This document shows positions 8,270-13,780 of a DNA stretch of 13,780 nucleotides, in pieces (the first letter of the stretch is position 1; each line of letters starts with the position of its first letter). The stretch covers positions 1 through 13,780 of the forward strand of contig DMWH01000251.1 in NCBI GenBank assembly GCA_003483345.1. Direction: 5' to 3'. Made by a program: the position numbers and the translations under genes. The notes below the pieces were generated by a model. That model was not told the origin of the DNA. It worked only from the letters and a program-made list of their open reading frames with translations, and made no database searches. Source of the stretch: Clostridiales bacterium. GTDB taxonomy: Bacteria > Bacillota > Clostridia > Tissierellales > Sedimentibacteraceae.

Positions 8270-9004
8270 ATGAAACTAACTGAGAATATATATTTGGTAG
8301 GCGGTGGTCCCTTTGGATTAAGTCATGAATTTGATTCAAGCATATACTTAGTTGATTGTGGTAATGATTTTGTGCTTATTGACACAGGGGCTGGTATTGA
8401 TACCTATAAAATTATTGATAATGTAAAAAAAGATGGTTTAAATCCTGAAAAAATTTCTTATATATTTCTTACACATTCCCATGCAGATCATTCTTCAGGA
8501 GCTGCCGAATTACAAAAAAAATTAGGAGCCGAAGTTTGCATAAGTGAGATTGAAGCAGATTTATTGAGCAGTGATGATGAAAAAAAATTACAACTGGATG
8601 TTGCAAAAAGAAGCGGATTATATTCACCTGATTATACTTTTAAGCCATGTAAAGCATCTAAACTATTAAAGCATAATGCTTTAATCAAAGTCGGTAAATT
8701 TACTTTTAGATCTATAGTTGTCCCCGGCCACAGCAAAGGTTCGATATGCTATTATGCTGAATTACCTGAAGGTAAAACATTATTTACCGGTGATGTTGTA
8801 TTCTTTGACGGAGCGATAGGACTTTTGAACTGTGAAGGTTCCAGCTTGTCTGATTATAGAGAATATATAAATAGAATTGAAGATTTAAATATCGAAATAT
8901 TATTACCTGGCCATTTTGTTTTTTCACTAAGCAATAGTGACAGGCATATAAAAAAGGCAATTAATAGCTTAAGATTATTAGGCATTCCAAAAAATTTCAT
9001 ATAG
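8270..9004 (+). CDS. Metallo-beta-lactamase-fold hydrolase
   Basis: A 244-residue MBL-fold protein with a full binuclear metal site: H69, H71, D73 and H74 in THSHADH, H154 in VPGHSKGS, D175 in FTGDVVF and H215 in LPGHF. The pattern fits the glyoxalase II/lactonase-like branch; family members hydrolyse thioesters, lactones, esters or phosphoesters. There is no signal peptide, so it should be cytosolic. GGAGGA (8258-8263) lies 6 bases before the ATG and gives a strong start. It starts 39 bp after the flavoprotein and probably works with it. In a sugar-acid pathway a lactonase role is attractive, but this is inference. The gene appears to close the importer transcript, since a 292-bp gap follows. 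Confidence 0.9.
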   Translation: MKLTENIYLVGGGPFGLSHEFDSSIYLVDCGNDFVLIDTGAGIDTYKIIDNVKKDGLNPEKISYIFLTHSHADHSSGAAELQKKLGAEVCISEIEADLLSSDDEKKLQLDVAKRSGLYSPDYTFKPCKASKLLKHNALIKVGKFTFRSIVVPGHSKGSICYYAELPEGKTLFTGDVVFFDGAIGLLNCEGSSLSDYREYINRIEDLNIEILLPGHFVFSLSNSDRHIKKAINSLRLLGIPKNFI

Positions 9005-9296
9005 CTAATTATTAAAACAATAATAATTTGCATTATCTGAGAATTATAAGAAAAGCTTAAGTAATTAAAACAATCATGGGAAAAATATTGATTTTATTTC
9101 TGAGATTAAATGTTATAAAAAAGATTGTGATGAAGATCCAAATCTTGAATTTAAAATAACATTGTCCCATATATCTCTTTAATTTATGAAATTTATGTAA
9201 ATAATAAGTAGATTAATATCTTTCCTGATGGATAAGGATTTTAATTTACTTATATTAATAAATTAACTCAATCTTAAACTGAAAAGGCAGGCAGAC
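9005..9296 (+). other. Gap between the two clusters with a short decayed-looking open frame
   Basis: This 292-bp AT-rich gap separates the hydrolase gene from the aldolase/kinase cluster. I see no convincing terminator; AATTATT/AATAATT (9007-9028) is a weak A/T hairpin with no T run. A stop-to-stop frame at 9069-9182 has a protein-like composition (CYKKDCDEDPNLEF within it) but no start codon. In another frame, ATG 9076 opens 27 codons of poor composition. The first frame could be the relic of a lost gene. A weak promoter-like pair, TTGTCC (9162-9167) and TATGAA (9185-9190) spaced by 17, may serve the downstream operon; each box matches consensus at four of six positions. Confidence 0.3.
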
Positions 9297-10544
9297 ATGG
9301 ATTCAAGAGAAAGAGTAAGAATAACTTTAAATCATCAGATACCCGATAGAATTCCCATTGATTTCGGAAGTACAAGGACCAGTGGAATTACCACCATAGC
9401 TTACAGCAGGCTTATAAAAAAAATCAATCCAAAAAGCAGGCTGCCAAGAATGTATGACATGGTCCAGCAGCTTGCATATCCAGAAAAAGAAATCTTAAAA
9501 TTATTTAATGTTGATTTTATAGATGCAGGGCAGGCGTTTTTTGAATCAGAAGATTTCTGGAGGGAATTTGAATTAAATGATGGAACCAGATGCAGGATCC
9601 CCGCCTGGTTTAATGTCTTAAAAGATAAAAACGGGGATGTAATAATTCAAAATGATGACGGAATCACCCTTGGCAAAATGCCGAAATCATCTTTTTATGT
9701 TGACCAGACTTACTGGGTTTACGGTAATATTGAAAAAATTCCTGAAAAAATAGACACGGCTGATTTTGACAAGGATGTCTGGGCTTATACAACACCACCG
9801 CCGGGGAGCATTGATTTATTTGACAAAAGACAGGCGGAATTATTTAAAAACAGCATAAGCAGGCTTTATGAGGAGACCAGATATGCCATTGTCCTGCGCT
9901 TCGGAGGAAATCTGGTTGAAAGCGGTTTTAGCATAAGGGGAATGGAAAATTATTTATGCGATCTGTATCTTGACCAGTCAGGAGTAAACAGATTTCTTGA
10001 TGTACTTATGGAAGATTATATAAAAAAATTAAACAGGATACTTGAACTGGTTGGTGATAAAATCAGCGTTATAATGTTTGCTGATGATATGGGTAGTGAG
10101 TTAGGCTCCCTTTTTCCTGTAGAAATTTACAGAAAATACTTTAAAAAAAGACACAGCCAGATGTGGGGCATCGTCCATGAAAAAAGTGACTGCAAGGTTT
10201 TTCTCCATACTTGCGGATCAATATCAGAACTTCTGCCGGATCTTATAGATGCAGGGCTTGATATATTAAATCCTGTCCAGATATCAGCAAAAAATATGGA
10301 TCCTGAAGTATTGAAGAAGAATTATGGAAAAGACCTTATATTCTGGGGAGGCTGCTGCGATACAAGAATGATACTTCCAAAATCAAGCCCTGAAAAGATA
10401 AAGGAGCATGTCAGGGAAAATGTAAAAATACTTGGGAAAGACGGGGGGCTTGTCTTCAACCAGATACATAATATCCAGCCGGAAGTCCCTCCTACAAATA
10501 TCCTTGCGCTTTTTGAAGCGGCAAATCTTTATGGAAAATATTAA
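9297..10544 (+). CDS. UroD/MtaA-like protein (uroporphyrinogen decarboxylase-family, possible methyltransferase)
   Basis: A 415-residue protein of the uroporphyrinogen decarboxylase superfamily, longer than HemE (about 350). The N-terminal SRERVRITLNHQIPDRIPID is typical of the UroD-like, corrinoid-methyltransferase side of the family. A candidate zinc site of the His-x-Cys...Cys kind is visible: H304 and C306 in HTCG, and C353/C354 in GGCCDT. MtaA, CmuA and related enzymes use such a site to activate a thiol as methyl acceptor, whereas true HemE does not need it. AAGG about 10 bases before ATG 9297 serves as the ribosome site. It heads a tight cluster with two aldolases and a sugar-acid kinase, not with haem genes, and no corrinoid protein gene is present. 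Family call firm; a demethylation role is inference. Confidence 0.85.
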   Translation: MDSRERVRITLNHQIPDRIPIDFGSTRTSGITTIAYSRLIKKINPKSRLPRMYDMVQQLAYPEKEILKLFNVDFIDAGQAFFESEDFWREFELNDGTRCRIPAWFNVLKDKNGDVIIQNDDGITLGKMPKSSFYVDQTYWVYGNIEKIPEKIDTADFDKDVWAYTTPPPGSIDLFDKRQAELFKNSISRLYEETRYAIVLRFGGNLVESGFSIRGMENYLCDLYLDQSGVNRFLDVLMEDYIKKLNRILELVGDKISVIMFADDMGSELGSLFPVEIYRKYFKKRHSQMWGIVHEKSDCKVFLHTCGSISELLPDLIDAGLDILNPVQISAKNMDPEVLKKNYGKDLIFWGGCCDTRMILPKSSPEKIKEHVRENVKILGKDGGLVFNQIHNIQPEVPPTNILALFEAANLYGKY

Positions 10545-10582
10545 AGCAAATTTTTTAAAAATATTTAATCTGAAAGGCTGAT

Positions 10583-11350
10583 ATGAAAAATATTATTTCT
10601 AATTTCAATGAAAAGATAAAAAAAGCACCGGTTTTCGGTTTTTTTTCAAAAACAACAGATCCGGCTTTTATTGAATGCATGGGTCATGCAGGGCTTGATT
10701 TTGTGATACTTGATCTTGAACATGGTCCCAATAATCTTGTAAGTCTGTCAAATCTTATAAGAGCGGCTCAGCTGGTGAATATTTTGCCGGTTGTAAGAAT
10801 AAAAGAGGGAGAGCACAATTTAATCAGCAATGTCCTGGACCTGGGTGCCGGAGCTGTACAGATTCCTCATATAAAAACAAAGGAAGATATTTCAACAGCA
10901 AGGCAGTATTCAAAATTCTTTCCTGAAGGCAGCAGAGGAATGTGCCGGTTTGTAAGAGCTGCAGATTATTCAGCCACAGACCAGTACGAATATTTTAAGA
11001 ACTCAAACAAAACAATAAATATAATACAGATAGAAGGTAAAGAAGGCCTTGAAAACATAGACGAGATAATTGAGTATGGTGGTTTTGACATATTGTTTAT
11101 CGGTCCATATGATTTGTCCCAGTCTCTTGGCATACCAGGAAAAGTAAATGATCCGCTTGTTGAAAATGCGATGAAAAAAATAGTGAAAAAGTGTGCAGAA
11201 AAAAACATAACTGTCGGGACTTTCTGTGATAGTACCGAAAACGCAGAAAAATGGATAAATGCCGGGGTAAGGTACATATCATATTCAGTAGATATGGGGA
11301 TTTTTTATTCTGCGTCAAAGAAGATAGCAGAAGAATTAAAAAAAATATGA
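10583..11350 (+). CDS. HpcH/HpaI-family class II aldolase (2-keto-3-deoxy acid aldolase-like)
   Basis: Metal-dependent pyruvate aldolase of 255 residues, the usual family size. The family cleaves 4-hydroxy-2-keto acids to pyruvate plus an aldehyde; known members act on 2-keto-3-deoxy-L-rhamnonate, 2-keto-3-deoxyglucarate and 4-hydroxy-2-ketoheptanedioate. Key residues line up with E. coli HpaI with a constant shift of two: H47 (catalytic base, in DLEHGPN), R72 (VVRIKEG), and metal ligands E151 (IQIEG) and D177 (GPYDLS). AAAGG just before ATG 10583 supports the start. It lies 38 bp after the UroD-like gene and 22 bp before the KDPG-type aldolase gene, so co-expression is very likely. The motifs do not decide between a sugar-acid substrate and an aromatic-pathway one; the neighbours favour a sugar acid. 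Confidence 0.9.
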   Translation: MKNIISNFNEKIKKAPVFGFFSKTTDPAFIECMGHAGLDFVILDLEHGPNNLVSLSNLIRAAQLVNILPVVRIKEGEHNLISNVLDLGAGAVQIPHIKTKEDISTARQYSKFFPEGSRGMCRFVRAADYSATDQYEYFKNSNKTINIIQIEGKEGLENIDEIIEYGGFDILFIGPYDLSQSLGIPGKVNDPLVENAMKKIVKKCAEKNITVGTFCDSTENAEKWINAGVRYISYSVDMGIFYSASKKIAEELKKI

Positions 11351-11372
11351 AAATTTTTCAAAGGAGAAAAAT

Positions 11373-12056
11373 ATGGCAAGATTTGGAAGACTGGCGACTT
11401 TAAATAAAATGATAGAGATCGGAATAGTACCTGTTTTCTACACCCCTGATGAAGAGGCTGCAAAAAATATCGCCTCAGCACTTTTTGAAGGAGGAGCAAG
11501 ATGTATCGAGATGACAAACAGGGGAGACATGGCTGTAGATGTCTTTAAGGTAATCGAAAAGCATCTCATTAAAAATTATCCTGAAGCTATACCGGGGGTA
11601 GGGTCAGTTGTTGATGCACCTACTGCTGCAGCGTATATTTCTTACGGGGCAAACTTTGTGGTGGGACCTGTCTTTGACAAAGAAACCGCTCTGATATGCA
11701 ACAGCCGTAAAATACCCTATATGCCGGGTTGTGGAAGCGCAACAGAAATACATACTGCTGAAAAATACGGAGTAGAGATATGCAAGGTATTCCCGGGAGC
11801 CCAGGTTGGAGGACCGGCATTTGTCAAGGCAGTAAAAGGTCCTACTCCATGGACATCGATAATGCCGACAGGAGGGGTGGATGTAACTTATGAATCACTT
11901 AGCGCCTGGTTTAAAGCCGGGGTTTCCTGTGTGGGCGTCGGCTCCAACCTGATTACAAAGGAAATCATTAAGAACAAAAATTATGATCTTCTTTCAAAAA
12001 ATGTAAAAACTCTTATTGATATGATTAAAGATATAAGAGCGGATTTAAAAAAATAA
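11373..12056 (+). CDS. KDPG/KHG-type class I aldolase (Eda-like)
   Basis: Schiff-base aldolase of 227 residues (E. coli Eda 213) that splits 2-keto-3-deoxy-6-phosphogluconate into pyruvate and glyceraldehyde-3-phosphate, or a related keto acid. Visible motifs: E46 in IEMTNRG (the catalytic Glu of IE-T-R), PGVGSV in place of the usual GAGTV, PYMPGCGSATEI, the Schiff-base lysine K138 in CKVFPGAQ, and the phosphate-binding MPTGGV near the C-terminal side. The sequence diverges from Eda around the substrate loops, so the exact sugar acid may differ. AAAGGAG about 8 bases before ATG 11373 is a strong start. The gene lies between the HpcH-type aldolase and the keto-deoxy sugar kinase, its natural partner in Entner-Doudoroff-type degradation. 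Confidence 0.9.
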   Translation: MARFGRLATLNKMIEIGIVPVFYTPDEEAAKNIASALFEGGARCIEMTNRGDMAVDVFKVIEKHLIKNYPEAIPGVGSVVDAPTAAAYISYGANFVVGPVFDKETALICNSRKIPYMPGCGSATEIHTAEKYGVEICKVFPGAQVGGPAFVKAVKGPTPWTSIMPTGGVDVTYESLSAWFKAGVSCVGVGSNLITKEIIKNKNYDLLSKNVKTLIDMIKDIRADLKK

Positions 12057-12094
12057 AATGCCAAAGCCGCTACAGGCTGAAAGAGGGGTAGGCC

Positions 12095-13207
12095 ATGAAT
12101 ATAAAGAATAATACATTGAATATAAAACCGAAAAACGAATGCAAATGGGACGAACTTTCTCTTGGAGAAATAATGATAAGACTGGATCCGGGTTTTTCCA
12201 GAATAAAAACTACACGCTCTTTTGATATCTGGGAAGGCGGAGGAGAATATAATGTTGCGCGCGGTCTTAAGAAATGTTTCGGGCTTGACACTGCAGTCGT
12301 TACAGGATTTGTGGAAAATGAAGTAGGATATCTGTTAAAAGATCTTGTAATGCAGGGAGGAGTAGACTTTTCCCACTCCAAATGGTTTGACTATGATGGT
12401 ATCGGTAAAAAAGTGCGGATAGGTCTCAACTTTACTGAGAGAGGATTTGGAGCAAGAGGTGCAGTCGGCGTATCAGACAGAGCATATTCTGCAGCTTCCC
12501 AGTTAAAAAAAGGTGACATTGACTGGAAGAAAATATTTGGGGGTGAAGGTGTGAGATGGTTTCATACTGGCGGAATTTATGCTGCTCTTTCAGAAACCAC
12601 TCCCGACCTTATAATAGAGGCAATGGCATCTGCAAAAGAAAATGGAACTATAATAAGCTATGACCTTAATTACAGGTCCTCACTATGGAAGGAAAATGGC
12701 GGGATAGAAAAAGCAGTGAAAGTCAACAGGGAAATAGCCAGATATGTAGATGTGATGATAGGAAATGAAGAAGATTTTACAAAAGCGCTTGGATTTGAAG
12801 TCGAGGGTCTGGATAAAAATATTTCCAGTATCAATACGGATAACTTCAAGAAAATGATAAAGAAATGCACCAGTGAATTTTCTAATTTTAAAGTAGTTGC
12901 AACAACACTCCGGGCTGTTAAATCAGCCGGGATAAATGACTGGGGCGCTGTAATGTATTATGACGGACAGTTTCTTGAGTCTAAAAAGATGAATAATCTT
13001 GAGATATTTGACCGTGTCGGAGGAGGAGACAGTTTTGCGTCAGGTCTTATCTACGGATTTCTTTCCGGCAAAAAGCCACAGGAAATAGTAGATTACGGAG
13101 CAGCACACGGAGCGCTTGCAATGACCACTCCCGGTGATACCAGTATGGCTTCACTAAAAGAGGTTGAGAAAATAGTTAAAGGTGCAGGCGCAAGGATAGA
13201 CAGATAA
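12095..13207 (+). CDS. kdgK: PfkB-family sugar kinase, probable 2-keto-3-deoxygluconate kinase
   Basis: ATP-dependent ribokinase-family enzyme of 370 residues that probably phosphorylates a 2-keto-3-deoxy sugar acid to feed the adjacent KDPG-type aldolase. The N-terminal SLGEIMIRLDPG (22-33) and GGGEYNVARGL (48-58) match the KDG-kinase branch; from memory it resembles Thermotoga maritima KDG kinase, with shared stretches such as YDLNYRSSLW and VEGLD. The C-terminal PfkB signature is DRVGGGDSFASG with catalytic base D312. The usual anion-hole GAGD reads GGGD here, a mild variant. It is somewhat longer than typical KdgK (about 310-340), partly through a short N-terminal extension. AAGAGGGG sits roughly 8 bases ahead of ATG 12095, 38 bp after the aldolase gene. 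It is the last gene of this cluster. Fructokinase-like activity is the main alternative. Confidence 0.85.
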   Translation: MNIKNNTLNIKPKNECKWDELSLGEIMIRLDPGFSRIKTTRSFDIWEGGGEYNVARGLKKCFGLDTAVVTGFVENEVGYLLKDLVMQGGVDFSHSKWFDYDGIGKKVRIGLNFTERGFGARGAVGVSDRAYSAASQLKKGDIDWKKIFGGEGVRWFHTGGIYAALSETTPDLIIEAMASAKENGTIISYDLNYRSSLWKENGGIEKAVKVNREIARYVDVMIGNEEDFTKALGFEVEGLDKNISSINTDNFKKMIKKCTSEFSNFKVVATTLRAVKSAGINDWGAVMYYDGQFLESKKMNNLEIFDRVGGGDSFASGLIYGFLSGKKPQEIVDYGAAHGALAMTTPGDTSMASLKEVEKIVKGAGARIDR

Positions 13208-13294
13208 TTTATTTTTTAATTAGCTTTTCCAAAAATATTTATTTTTGTTTAATATTAGCTATTATATCCGGATTTAAATTTCCTGTTTTTTTCA

Positions 13295-13323
13295 AAATTA
13301 TTAAATAAAATTTTTAATAATTT
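13295..13323 (+). repeat. A/T inverted repeat just upstream of the PII gene
   Basis: Arms AAATTATTAAA (13295-13305) and TTTAATAATTT (13313-13323) pair perfectly over 11 bp around a TAAAATT spacer, ending 3 bases before the Shine-Dalgarno of the PII gene. It could be an operator or an RNA hairpin near the ribosome site. It contains no G or C, so chance in an AT-rich gap is a real alternative. The rest of the 133-bp gap 13208-13340 shows a weak A/T hairpin (13230-13247) and no convincing terminator. Confidence 0.4.
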
Positions 13324-13340
13324 AAAAGGAGGTGAAGACA

Positions 13341-13682
13341 ATGCTAAGAAAAATCGAATGCTTTGTTCAGCCGTCCAAGCTTGACGAAATCAAAGATGCT
13401 CTCTTCGAGGAAGGCGTGGAAGGTATGAGTATATCTGAAGTCCAGGGTTTTGGCCACCAGCGAGGTTATAGCAATGGTGGAAAGGCAAACAGACAGGTAA
13501 AGTTTCTTCCAAAGATAAAGATAGAAATAGTTGTTGATGAAGAAATAGTAGATGATGTTATAAACAAAATAGTAAGACTTGCCAAGACTGATAAAATCGG
13601 TTCGGGCAAGATATTTGTAATCCCGGTAGAAGATGCAATCAGGATAAGAACTGAGGAATCAGGGAAAAATGCAATAATATAA
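13341..13682 (+). CDS. PII-family nitrogen regulatory protein (GlnB/GlnK)
   Basis: A 113-residue PII signal protein, the standard size. PII trimers bind ATP/ADP and 2-oxoglutarate and control ammonium transport, glutamine synthetase or other targets through the T-loop. Conserved parts: N-terminal IECFVQPSKLDEIKDAL, the T-loop base GFGHQRG (36-42) with the ATP-contacting Q40, FLPK with K58 (the 2-oxoglutarate lysine), the B-loop TDKIGSGKIFV, and the C-terminal IRIRTEE arginines. The T-loop is one residue shorter than in E. coli GlnB, and the position of the modified Tyr51 is Arg51, so Tyr51 uridylylation or adenylylation cannot occur. ATG 13341 is preferred because AGGAGG (13327-13332) sits 8 bases before it; the GTG at 13332 overlaps that site. 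It begins a separate functional unit with the next gene. Confidence 0.93.
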   Translation: MLRKIECFVQPSKLDEIKDALFEEGVEGMSISEVQGFGHQRGYSNGGKANRQVKFLPKIKIEIVVDEEIVDDVINKIVRLAKTDKIGSGKIFVIPVEDAIRIRTEESGKNAII

Positions 13683-13723
13683 ACTTTTTAATCAACGACG
13701 ATTAAATATCTAAGGAGATATGA

Positions 13724-13780
13724 ATGTCAAAAGAAAATGTCTGGGAAATGACCTTAAGCCGTCTTGATGATACCTTATCA
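13724..13780 (+). CDS. Start of a gene cut by the window edge, possibly glutamate dehydrogenase
   Basis: ATG 13724 opens a frame that runs off the window after 19 codons (MSKENVWEMTLSRLDDTLS). AAGGAG (13712-13717) lies 6 bases upstream, and the gap to the PII gene is only 41 bp. The pattern N-x-(W/F)-E-M-x-L-x-x-L-D resembles the N terminus of Glu/Leu/Phe/Val dehydrogenases (for example NPFEMALKQLD, recalled from the family). A nitrogen-assimilation enzyme would suit a PII neighbour. Nineteen residues are too few to be sure. The competing ATG at 13720 gives only 15 codons in another frame. Confidence 0.45.
   Translation, partial: MSKENVWEMTLSRLDDTLS

Noticed and set aside
9076..9159. 27-codon frame from ATG 9076
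   Set aside because: It has no ribosome site and a low-complexity Ile/Leu/Lys composition typical of chance frames in AT-rich DNA.
9297..10544. Haem biosynthesis enzyme HemE
   Set aside because: It is longer than HemE, has an MtaA-like N terminus and a His-x-Cys...Cys motif, and lies among sugar-acid genes instead of haem genes.
12070..12381. Minus-strand open frame of 103 codons opposite the kinase
   Set aside because: It overlaps the conserved N-terminal part of the kinase and shows no recognisable family motif.
13332..13334. GTG as the start of the PII gene
   Set aside because: It overlaps the AGGAGG ribosome site; ATG 13341 has the right spacing and gives the usual PII N terminus.

Overview
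The window is an AT-rich bacterial stretch in which every supportable gene lies on the + strand. It reads as an accessory carbohydrate-catabolism region that ends in nitrogen-control genes. The binding-protein lipoprotein has a (TAAAET)n linker after its lipid-anchored cysteine. From memory, such linkers are common in solute-binding proteins of uncultured low-GC actinobacterial lineages (OPB41/Humimicrobiia-like) and some other anaerobes. The flavoprotein with an Fe-S cluster, the UroD/MtaA-type protein and the lack of oxygen-dependent enzymes suggest an anaerobe. The taxonomic call is inference and could not be checked here. I saw no tRNA, rRNA, CRISPR array, insertion sequence or integrase.

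Layout. (1) 1-1152: the 3' part of an M20 (ArgE/DapE-type) metallopeptidase or deacylase, cut by the window edge. (2) 1408-6191: a complete ribose-type (CUT2) ABC importer, ordered two-domain ATPase, tandem-repeat binding lipoprotein, permease, permease. A perfect 16-bp stem-loop separates the binding protein from the permeases. (3) 6275-9004: an Old-Yellow-Enzyme/2,4-dienoyl-CoA-reductase-like Fe-S flavoprotein and a metallo-beta-lactamase-fold hydrolase, probably in the same transcript as the importer. (4) 9297-13207: a tight four-gene set of UroD/MtaA-like protein, HpcH/HpaI class II aldolase, KDPG-type class I aldolase and PfkB 2-keto-3-deoxygluconate kinase. (5) 13341 to the end: a PII protein followed by the start of what looks like glutamate dehydrogenase.

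Working model (inference). The importer takes up a sugar or sugar-like compound. The flavoprotein and hydrolase modify it, perhaps by enoate reduction and by ester or lactone hydrolysis. A 2-keto-3-deoxy sugar acid is then split either directly by the HpcH aldolase or, after phosphorylation by the kinase, by the KDPG aldolase, giving pyruvate plus an aldehyde or glyceraldehyde-3-phosphate. The sugar dehydrogenase and dehydratase such a route needs are not in the window. The role of the UroD-like protein is open. The importer-to-hydrolase block looks more AT-rich than both flanks, so it may have a separate history from the aldolase/kinase cluster.
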